Of a stretch of 13,128 nt of DNA, positions 6,797 to 13,128 are shown piece by piece. The stretch lies in the NCBI RefSeq assembly GCF_946885855.1, contig NZ_CAMPHH010000077.1:1-13128 (forward strand), given 5' to 3'. The first letter of the stretch is position 1, and each line of letters begins with the position of its first letter. This DNA comes from an uncultured Actinotalea sp. (GTDB lineage: Bacteria; Actinomycetota; Actinomycetes; Actinomycetales; Cellulomonadaceae). A model generated the notes under the pieces. The model searched no databases, was not told the origin of the DNA, and saw nothing but the letters and a program-made list of their open reading frames with translations. The position numbers and the translations under genes were made by a program.

Positions 6797-7879
6797 TCAG
6801 CCCGCCACCCACTCGGCGTAGAACACCCCGATGCCGGCCGCGACGAACAGGCCTGCGATGATCCAGAACCGGATGACGATGGTGACCTCGCCCCACCCGG
6901 ACAGCTCGAAGTGGTGGTGCAGCGGTGCCATCTTGAACACGCGCTTCCCGGTCATCTTGAAGAAGCCGATCTGGATGACGTCGGACAGCACGACGAGGAC
7001 GAAGAGCCCGCCGATGATCGCGGCGAGGATCTCCGTGCGGGACAGGATCGACAGGCCGGCCAGCGCCCCGCCGAGGGCGAGCGACCCGGTGTCGCCCATG
7101 AAGATCCTGGCGGGCGAGGCGTTCCACCACAGGAACCCGAAGCACGCCCCGGTGATCGCGGCGGCGACGACGGCGAGCTCGAGCGGGTCGCGCACCTCGT
7201 AGCAGCGGGGACCGGCGGTCGCCAGGGAGGTGCAGCGCTGGTTGAACTGCCACACCCCGACGACGACGTACGCGCCGAAGACGATGAGCGACGCCCCGGT
7301 CGCGAGCCCGTCGAGCCCGTCGGTGAGGTTGACGGCGTTGGACCACGCGGTGATGAGGAAGTTCGCCCAGAGGACGAAGAGGATCAGCCCGAGCGTCGCC
7401 CCGGCAAAGGCCAGGTCCAGGCCGGTGTCCCGGATGAAGGAGATCTTCGTGGACGCGGGCGTCCGGAAGTTCTCGTTCGGGAACTGCAGGGCCAGCACCG
7501 CGAAGGTGATGCCGACGAACCCCTGGCCCACGATCTTCCAGCGTGCGCGCAGGCCCAGGCTGCGCTGCCGGGAGATCTTGATGTAGTCGTCGAGGAACCC
7601 GACGAACCCGAGCCCGGTCATGAGGAACAGCAGCAGGAGGGCGGACGCGCTCGGCGTGTTGCCGGTGACGATGCTCGACCCGGCGAACCCCAGCAGGGTC
7701 GCGCCGATGATGACGACGCCGCCCATGGTCGGCGTCCCACGCTTGGTGAAGTGCGCGGTCGGCCCGTCCTGACGGATGAACTGGCCGTACTGGCGCCGGA
7801 CCAGGAACCGGATGAACAGGGGCGTGCCGAGGAGCGCGATGACCAGCGCGAACCCGCCCGAGAGCAGGACGGCGATCAT
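6797..7879 (-). CDS. mraY: Phospho-N-acetylmuramoyl-pentapeptide-transferase MraY
   Basis: MraY is an integral membrane enzyme that transfers phospho-MurNAc-pentapeptide from UDP to undecaprenyl phosphate, forming lipid I. The 360-residue, roughly ten-helix product has all family signatures: [16 protein letters not shown] (39-54), the Asp pair in DDYIK (97-101), NLTDGLDG (184-191), MGDTGS (261-266) and PLHHHFE (319-325). The start is ATG 7879, which overlaps the murF stop as ATGA. GGAGG (7891-7887) lies 7 bases upstream and is one of the strongest ribosome-binding sites in the operon. A predicted outer loop between the NLTDGLDG and MGDTGS regions contains C216 and C226. Length and motif order are ordinary for the family. 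Confidence 0.98.
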   Translation of the reverse strand: MIAVLLSGGFALVIALLGTPLFIRFLVRRQYGQFIRQDGPTAHFTKRGTPTMGGVVIIGATLLGFAGSSIVTGNTPSASALLLLFLMTGLGFVGFLDDYIKISRQRSLGLRARWKIVGQGFVGITFAVLALQFPNENFRTPASTKISFIRDTGLDLAFAGATLGLILFVLWANFLITAWSNAVNLTDGLDGLATGASLIVFGAYVVVGVWQFNQRCTSLATAGPRCYEVRDPLELAVVAAAITGACFGFLWWNASPARIFMGDTGSLALGGALAGLSILSRTEILAAIIGGLFVLVVLSDVIQIGFFKMTGKRVFKMAPLHHHFELSGWGEVTIVIRFWIIAGLFVAAGIGVFYAEWVAG

Positions 7880-9411
7880 CGAGGCGCCTCCGGTGCGGGA
7901 TCGTCGTCGGCGTCGGCGTCCAGCTCGGTCATCCCGTGCGGGCCCGCGTCGGCCGCCACGTCGACGCCGGTGAGCAGGTCACCGAGCCGCCACAGCCCGG
8001 AGCCGTGCGAGGACTTCACGAGGACGACGTCGCCCGGGCGCATCTCCTCCTGCAACCAGGCGTGCGCCGCGTCGACGTCGGGCAGCAGGCGCGACTCCTC
8101 GCCCCACGAGCCCTCCTGCAGCGCACCCATGTGCATCGCGCGGGCGCCGTCGCCGACGACGACGAGGCGGTGGATGTCCAGCCGGACCGCGAGCCGCCCG
8201 ACGGCGTCGTGCGCCGCGATGTGCTCGTCGCCGAGCTCGAGCATCTCGCCCAGCACCGCGATGCTGCGCCGCTGCCCCGCCCGGGCGCGCACCGCGAGCG
8301 CCTTGAGCGCCGCGCGGACCGAGTCCGGGTTGGCGTTGTAGGAGTCGTCGATGACGGTGACGCCGTCGGGGCGCTCGACCACCTGCATGCGGTGCGGGCT
8401 CAGGGCCTCCGCGGCGGCGAGGCCCTGAGCCACCTCGCCGACGGTGATGCCGAGCGCGAGGCAGCAGGCGGCGGTCGCGAGGGCGTTGGTGACGTGGTGC
8501 TCCCCCACGAGGCGCAGGTGCACATCGGCCTCGCGCGACCCCTCCGCGGGCCCTGCGCCCGGACGGGCACCCGGCAGGTCGCCGACGACGAGCCGGAAGC
8601 TCGCGCGTCCCTCGCCGTCCACCCGCACGTCGGTCGCCCGGACCGCGGCGCGCTCCCCCTCGCCGAAGAGCACGACCGGCCCCGGGGACAGCGGCGCCAT
8701 GGCGCGCACGCGGGGGTCGTCGGCGTTGAGGACGGCCGTCCCGCCGGGCACCAGGCCCGTGACGATCTCGCTCTTGGCCTGCTGGATCGCCTCGACGCCG
8801 CCGAACTCGCCGAGGTGGGCCGAGCCGACCACGAGCACCGCGGCGACGTCGGGCGCGGCGATGTCGGTGAGGTACCGGATGTGCCCCATGCCGCTCGCCC
8901 CCATCTCCAGGACGAGGAAGCGCGTGCGCGCGTCGGCACGCAGGACCGTCAGGGGCAGGCCGATCTCGTTGTTGAAGGACTTCTCGGGCCAGACCGTCGG
9001 CCCGGCGGCGGACAGCACCTGGGCGAGCAGGTCCTTCGTCGTCGTCTTGCCGACCGAGCCGGTGACCGCGACGACGCGCAGCTCGCCGCTGCGCCGCAGG
9101 CGGCCCAGCACGGCCCGCGCCAGGGCGCCGAGCGCCTCGACGACGTCGTCGACCACCACCACGGACGGCAGCGTCGCGCCGTCGTCGTCCGGCACCGCGC
9201 GCGCGGCGAGGACGACCGTCGCACCCGCCGCGACGGCGCGGTGCGCGTAGTCGTGGCCGTCGACGTTCTCGCCGGGCAGCGCGACGAAGAGCGCCCCGGG
9301 CGCCGCGAGCCGCGAGTCGACGACGACGTCGCCGGTCACCGCGGCGTCGCCGTCCCCGATGACGCGGCCCCCGACGAGCTCCGCGACCTCGGCCGCCGTG
9401 AGGCGGATCAT
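7876..9411 (-). CDS. murF: UDP-MurNAc-tripeptide--D-alanyl-D-alanine ligase MurF
   Basis: MurF is the cytoplasmic ATP-dependent ligase that adds the D-Ala-D-Ala dipeptide, completing the UDP-MurNAc-pentapeptide. The 511-residue product contains DSR (32-34) with [15 protein letters not shown] (41-55) in the N-terminal domain and the P-loop [11 protein letters not shown] (117-127). Further on are [11 protein letters not shown] (145-155), [11 protein letters not shown] (168-178), EHHVTNALA (304-312), [10 protein letters not shown] (355-364), GEMLELG (388-394) and VLVKSSHG (463-470). NNEIG and SYNANP are hallmarks that separate MurF from MurC, MurD and MurE. The start is ATG 9411, overlapping the murE stop as ATGA, with GGGG about 7 bases upstream. 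The last 30 or so residues form an acidic Asp/Ala/Pro tail beyond the usual end of the family. The gene for the dipeptide-making partner Ddl is not in the window. Confidence 0.97.
   Translation of the reverse strand: MIRLTAAEVAELVGGRVIGDGDAAVTGDVVVDSRLAAPGALFVALPGENVDGHDYAHRAVAAGATVVLAARAVPDDDGATLPSVVVVDDVVEALGALARAVLGRLRRSGELRVVAVTGSVGKTTTKDLLAQVLSAAGPTVWPEKSFNNEIGLPLTVLRADARTRFLVLEMGASGMGHIRYLTDIAAPDVAAVLVVGSAHLGEFGGVEAIQQAKSEIVTGLVPGGTAVLNADDPRVRAMAPLSPGPVVLFGEGERAAVRATDVRVDGEGRASFRLVVGDLPGARPGAGPAEGSREADVHLRLVGEHHVTNALATAACCLALGITVGEVAQGLAAAEALSPHRMQVVERPDGVTVIDDSYNANPDSVRAALKALAVRARAGQRRSIAVLGEMLELGDEHIAAHDAVGRLAVRLDIHRLVVVGDGARAMHMGALQEGSWGEESRLLPDVDAAHAWLQEEMRPGDVVLVKSSHGSGLWRLGDLLTGVDVAADAGPHGMTELDADADDDPAPEAPR
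7887..7891 (-). promoter_or_regulatory. mraY ribosome-binding site
   Basis: GGAGG on the minus strand lies within the last codons of murF, 7 bases before ATG 7879. It is among the strongest Shine-Dalgarno sequences in the window. Confidence 0.7.
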
Positions 9412-11024
9412 GCGTCCGCCCCGGTCGTGGCCTCGGCGGTGCCCGCCCGTCCGGGCCGGCCCGTGGCGGCGAGGAAGACGTCGCGGTCGTTGTAGCGGTG
9501 GAACACTCCGGCGATCTCCTGCGTGGGTTCGTGGCCCTTGCCGGTCACGATGATCGTGTCCTCCGGCCGGGCAAGGTCGAGGGCGAGCCGGATGGCGTCC
9601 GCCCGGGAGTCGGACTCGTGCACGTCACGGGCGTCGGGGCGCTCGTCGAGGACCCCGCCGAGGATCGCCGCGCGGATCTCCTCCGGCGGCTCCGACCGCG
9701 GGTTCTCGTCCGTGACGACGACGACGTCGGCCAGCCGCGCGGCGATCTGCCCCATGACCGGGCGCTTGCCGCGGTCCCGGTCACCGTCGGAGCCGAGGAC
9801 GATGACGAGACGCCCCGGCGTGATCGGCCGGACGGCCTCGAGCGCGAGCGTCAGCGCGTCCGGGGTGTGCGCGTAGTCGACGAGGCACAGCGGGTGGACC
9901 TCGTCGCGCTCGACCACGCGCTCCATGCGGCCGGGGATCGCCGAGGCCGTCGCCACGGCGGCGGCCGCGACGTCGAGCGGCACGCCGGCGCGGTACGCCA
10001 TGACGACGGCCAGCGCGGCGTTGGACACGTTGACCAGGCCCGGCAGCGGGCTCGCGGCACCGATCGCCGTGCCGTCGGGGCCGGTCAGGGTGAAGGAGGA
10101 CCCGACGCCGTCGAGGCCGATGCTCGCCTCCCCGACGCGCCAGTCGGCATCCGCCCCGCCCACGGCCTCCGGGCGCGTCGCGACGGCGTCCACCGGGACC
10201 ACGCCCTGCGCGCGCAGCTGCGTCGCGAGCCGCGTGCCCCAGGCGTCGTCCACGCAGACGACGGCGCGCCGGGTGCGCCCGGGCGCGAAGAGGCTCGCCT
10301 TGGCCGCGAAGTAGCCCTCCATGTCGCCGTGGAAATCGAGGTGGTCCCACTGGAGGTTGGTGAACCCGGCGACGTCGAGCTCGAGCCCGCCGACGCGCCC
10401 CAGCGCGAGCGCGTGCGAGGAGACCTCCATCGAGCAGGCCGTGACGCCCCGCTCCTTCATGAGCGCGAACAGCCCGTGCAGGACGGGCGCCTCGACCGTG
10501 GTGCGGGGGCTCTCGATCGCCTCGTCGCCCACGCGCAGCTCGACCGTGCCGACGACGGCGGTCCGCTCGTGCACCGCCCGCAGCGCGGCCTCGACGAAGT
10601 AGCTCGTCGTCGTCTTGCCGTTGGTGCCGGTGACGCCGACGGTCGTCACGTCGCGGGCGGGGTGGCCGTAGACCCAGGCCGAGGCGGCGCCGAGCCGCCC
10701 GCGGGGGTCGCCCACGACGAGGACCGGGAGGTCCGCCACGGCGCCCCCGGCCGACCGGACCCGCGCGGCGCCGTCGTCGTCGGTGAGGACCGCGACCGCG
10801 CCGGCCGCCGCGGCCGCGCCGGCGAAGTCCGCGCCGTGCGCGTGGGCGCCGGGCAGGGCCGCGAAGACGTCGCCGGGCTCGACGTCCGCCGAGCCGACCG
10901 CGATGCCCGTGAGCCGGATGTCGTCCGCCCCCGGCGGGACCGGGACGCCCAGCTCGCGCGCGAGGTCGGTGAGGTGACGTTCGGGGCGCTGCCGGGGTCG
11001 CATCCGACCGTGGGGGGACGTCAC
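9408..11024 (-). CDS. murE: UDP-MurNAc-L-alanyl-D-glutamate--diamino acid ligase MurE
   Basis: MurE is the cytoplasmic ATP-dependent ligase that adds the third residue (meso-DAP, Lys or Orn, depending on species) of the stem peptide. Numbering from GTG 11024 (538 residues), it shows the P-loop TGTNGKTTT (132-140), EVSSHALALGR (200-210), FTNLQWDHLDFHG (221-233), NVSNAALAV (332-340), DYAHTPD (383-389), and the substrate-selecting DENPR (439-443). The start is uncertain. GTG 11069 overlaps the ftsI stop (GTGA), GTG 11060 has GGGAG 8 bases upstream, and ATG 11003 is also in frame. I chose 11024 because a TACATT box lies exactly 7 bases before it, which suits a leaderless start, and because it leaves a short N-terminal lead-in before the Mur domain. 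Its TGA overlaps the murF ATG. Confidence 0.96.
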   Translation of the reverse strand: MTSPHGRMRPRQRPERHLTDLARELGVPVPPGADDIRLTGIAVGSADVEPGDVFAALPGAHAHGADFAGAAAAAGAVAVLTDDDGAARVRSAGGAVADLPVLVVGDPRGRLGAASAWVYGHPARDVTTVGVTGTNGKTTTSYFVEAALRAVHERTAVVGTVELRVGDEAIESPRTTVEAPVLHGLFALMKERGVTACSMEVSSHALALGRVGGLELDVAGFTNLQWDHLDFHGDMEGYFAAKASLFAPGRTRRAVVCVDDAWGTRLATQLRAQGVVPVDAVATRPEAVGGADADWRVGEASIGLDGVGSSFTLTGPDGTAIGAASPLPGLVNVSNAALAVVMAYRAGVPLDVAAAAVATASAIPGRMERVVERDEVHPLCLVDYAHTPDALTLALEAVRPITPGRLVIVLGSDGDRDRGKRPVMGQIAARLADVVVVTDENPRSEPPEEIRAAILGGVLDERPDARDVHESDSRADAIRLALDLARPEDTIIVTGKGHEPTQEIAGVFHRYNDRDVFLAATGRPGRAGTAEATTGADA

Positions 11025-11031
11025 GCGCTCG

Positions 11032-11037
11032 AATGTA
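11032..11037 (-). promoter_or_regulatory. Possible -10 box for a leaderless murE transcript
   Basis: TACATT (minus strand) matches the actinobacterial TAnnnT -10 pattern and is followed by 7 bases and then GTG 11024. Transcription would begin at or next to the start codon. There is no convincing -35 element (GTGGCG at 17 bases is poor). It is an A/T-rich spot in a very GC-rich gene junction. This is inference from motif and spacing. Confidence 0.3.
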
Positions 11038-11065
11038 CCGTCCGGGGCGGGACCCGCCACGCCCG

Positions 11066-13102
11066 TCACTCCCAGGTGGTCGGGTACAGCTCCGGTGCCG
11101 TGCCGGTGGGCGGGATGCCCAGGTGCTGGAGCGTGAACGAGGTCACGTCGCGGAAGACGGGCGCCGACACCGCGCCGCCGTAGATGGACGTCTTCGGGTC
11201 GTACAGGACGACGTTGACCGCGATCCGCGGGTCGTCGACCGGGGCGATCCCGATGAAGGACGCCACGTGCTTGATGACGCGACCGTTGTCCTCGAAGGCC
11301 TGGGCGGTCCCGGTCTTGCCGCCGACGCGGTAGCCCGGCACCGCGCCGTTGGCGCCCGTGCCCTCCACGACGGTCGTCTCGAGCATGCGCAGGAGCGTGC
11401 TCGCGGTCTCCTCGCCGATGACACGCTCCGGCTCGGGCAGGTCGCTGGGCACGAGCGCGCCGTCGGGACCGACCGTCCCGCGGACGAGGTGCGGCTGGAC
11501 GCGGACGCCGCCGTTCGCGACGGTGGAGAACACCTGGGTGTTCTGCAGGACCGTCGAGCTGACGGCCTGGCCGAAGAGGACCGCGTACCGGGAGCGCCCG
11601 TCCCAGGTGTCCGCGGGCCACAGGATGCCGCCGGACTCCCCCGGCAGGCCGACGCCGGTCGGCTCCCCGAAGCCGAACTTGCGCAGGTAGTCGTGGCGGA
11701 CCTGCTCCGGGATCGGCTCGCCGGCCATGATCGTGCCCGTGTTGGAGGACTCGGCGAAGACGCCCGCGAGCGTCAGCTGGAGCGTCGGGTGCTCGTGGGA
11801 GTCCTTGAACGTCTGCCCGTTGGGGGTCGTGTACTGGTACGGCACCGTGAACCGCGACTCGGGGGTCGCGACGCCCGTCTCGAGCGCCGCGGCCATCGAG
11901 ATGACCTTCGCCGTCGAGCCCGGCTCGTAGACCACCTCGATCGCGCGGCTGCCCCGGTCGGACGCGGGCGTGGCCCCCGGGTCGTTGGGGTCGACCGCGC
12001 CGGAGTCCACCAGGGCGAGGATCTCGCCGGTGCGGACGTCGGTCACCTCGACGGCGCCCCACTGCGCGCCGGTCTCGGCCACCGCCTGGTCCAGGCGCCG
12101 CTGCGCCATGAACTGCACGTCCCGGTCGATCGTGAGCTGGACGTCCCGCCCCGGCACCGCCGGCACGCTCTCCTGCTCCCGGCCCGGGATGCGCTGGCCC
12201 CGCGCTCCGCGCTCGTAGGTCACCTCGCCCGGGGTCCCGGTGAGCACCTCGTCGAACACCATCTCGATCCCGGCCTGGCCGTAGCCCTCGGCGCCGACGA
12301 ACCCGAGGAGGTTCCCGGCCGTGCTGCCGGCCGGGTAGACCCGGTCGGTGGCGCGCTCGCCGGTGATCCCCGGGATGGTCAGCTCCCGCACCTGGTCGTA
12401 GACCTCCGGGACGACCCCCTTGGCGAGGTACACGAACGGCCGCTTCTCCTCGCCGCCCCACAGCTCGGCGCCCAGCTCCGCCGCCGGCACGCCGAGGACC
12501 GGCGCCAGGCGCTCGGCCTCCTGCGCCACGCGCTCCGGGGTCCCCAGCGCCTCGACGAGCTGCTGCTGGTTGACGACGACGTTCCAGCGCTCGACCGACG
12601 TCGCGAGCGCCACGCCGTTGCGGTCGAGGATCTCGCCGCGGCCGCCAGGGATCTCCTGGGTGACGAGGCGCTTGGCGGAGTACTCCGCCGCGAGCGCGGG
12701 GCCTGCCACGACCTGCATGTGGACCAGGCGGCCCGCGAGCACGGCCAGCAGGACGAGCACGAGGGCGAGGGCGAGCCGCTGGCGGTCACGCGGCGACCCG
12801 GTCCGCGGCGTCGGCAGCGCCGTGCTCCCGACGGCGGCCGGGGTTGCCCGGGTGGGCGCCCGGCGGGTCCCGGCTCCCGTCCCGGCACGGTCGGTCCGGG
12901 CGGCGCCGGGACGTGCCGACGGGGTGCGGGGCGAGGGCACCGTGGTCGCGGCCGCCCTCGGGGCGGTCCTCGGGGGCGTGCTCCGCTCGGCGCCCGGGTC
13001 AGCGCTCCGGGTGCTGCCCGGAGCGCCGCTCGCCGCGCGGCGCGCGCCCCCGGCGCCGTCCCGGGCGCGGCCCGGGCGCTCGCTCGTCCCCGTCGTGGAC
13101 AT
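11066..13102 (-). CDS. ftsI: Septal peptidoglycan transpeptidase FtsI / PBP3 (class B penicillin-binding protein)
   Basis: FtsI (pbpB in many actinobacteria) cross-links septal peptidoglycan outside the membrane and pairs with FtsW. The 678-residue product has a Pro/Ala/Arg-rich cytoplasmic tail (about 1-108), one membrane helix (about 109-128), and a PBP-dimer or pedestal domain starting with RGEILDRNG (155-163). The transpeptidase domain follows, with S396-T-A-K399 as catalytic SxxK, S452-S-N454 as SxN, and K596-T-G598 as KTG. No lipobox and no C-terminal PASTA repeat is visible. The start is ATG 13102, with GAGGAG (13118-13113) 10 bases upstream. It is the first gene of the cluster in this window; ftsL and earlier genes would lie beyond the right edge. 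The stop TGA overlaps a possible GTG start of murE. Confidence 0.97.
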   Translation of the reverse strand: MSTTGTSERPGRARDGAGGARRAASGAPGSTRSADPGAERSTPPRTAPRAAATTVPSPRTPSARPGAARTDRAGTGAGTRRAPTRATPAAVGSTALPTPRTGSPRDRQRLALALVLVLLAVLAGRLVHMQVVAGPALAAEYSAKRLVTQEIPGGRGEILDRNGVALATSVERWNVVVNQQQLVEALGTPERVAQEAERLAPVLGVPAAELGAELWGGEEKRPFVYLAKGVVPEVYDQVRELTIPGITGERATDRVYPAGSTAGNLLGFVGAEGYGQAGIEMVFDEVLTGTPGEVTYERGARGQRIPGREQESVPAVPGRDVQLTIDRDVQFMAQRRLDQAVAETGAQWGAVEVTDVRTGEILALVDSGAVDPNDPGATPASDRGSRAIEVVYEPGSTAKVISMAAALETGVATPESRFTVPYQYTTPNGQTFKDSHEHPTLQLTLAGVFAESSNTGTIMAGEPIPEQVRHDYLRKFGFGEPTGVGLPGESGGILWPADTWDGRSRYAVLFGQAVSSTVLQNTQVFSTVANGGVRVQPHLVRGTVGPDGALVPSDLPEPERVIGEETASTLLRMLETTVVEGTGANGAVPGYRVGGKTGTAQAFEDNGRVIKHVASFIGIAPVDDPRIAVNVVLYDPKTSIYGGAVSAPVFRDVTSFTLQHLGIPPTGTAPELYPTTWE

Positions 13103-13128
13103 GCCCGCGATGCTCCTCGGTCCCGTCC

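Noticed and set aside
11070..12461. MurE fused to a long upstream segment
   Set aside because: The upstream part is an out-of-frame reading of ftsI, whose own frame holds the membrane helix and all three transpeptidase motifs.
1..13128. A novel defence, mobile or biosynthetic system hidden in the window
   Set aside because: The minus strand is almost fully occupied by ten recognisable dcw genes with intact motifs. There is no transposase, integrase, tRNA, attachment site or shift in base composition, and no gap above 128 bases.

Overview
The window is a stretch of the division and cell wall (dcw) cluster of a very GC-rich Gram-positive bacterium, read entirely from the minus strand. Every confidently assigned gene is a known peptidoglycan-precursor or divisome gene. 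The order in the direction of transcription (high to low coordinate) is ftsI/pbpB, murE, murF, mraY, murD, ftsW, murG, murC, ftsQ, then the first 44 codons of ftsZ. This order, the absence of ftsA between ftsQ and ftsZ, the absence of ddl and murB around murC, the long Ala/Pro/Arg-rich cytoplasmic tails on FtsI and FtsQ, and the near-universal G/C in third codon positions point to an actinobacterium. A Micrococcales member such as a Cellulomonas relative is my best guess. That genus-level guess rests on general resemblance, not on a search.

Layout: 13102-11066 ftsI (septal transpeptidase). 11024-9408 murE, 9411-7876 murF, 7879-6797 mraY and 6795-5347 murD (precursor synthesis up to lipid I). 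5339-4095 ftsW (septal glycan polymerase). 4102-2960 murG (lipid II synthesis). 2963-1371 murC (first amino-acid ligase). 1374-262 ftsQ (divisome scaffold). 261-134 is the only real intergenic gap, and 133-1 is the start of ftsZ. Nearly all junctions are 4-base ATGA/GTGA overlaps or gaps of under 10 bases, and all nine complete genes end in TGA, so the block from ftsI to ftsQ looks like one translationally coupled operon.

Working together: MurC, MurD, MurE and MurF build UDP-MurNAc-pentapeptide in the cytoplasm. MraY attaches it to undecaprenyl phosphate and MurG adds GlcNAc. FtsW and FtsI then polymerise and cross-link the product at the septum, positioned by FtsQ and the FtsZ ring. Between ftsQ and ftsZ there is a plausible sigma-70-type promoter and a 7-bp inverted repeat in the predicted ftsZ leader, consistent with separate control of ftsZ.

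I found no undescribed system, mobile element, RNA gene or CRISPR array. The points worth a second look are small: in-frame tandem repeats at both ends of murC (one containing the ftsQ ribosome-binding site), a possible leaderless start for murE, the ftsZ leader, and paired cysteines in predicted outer loops of MraY and FtsW.
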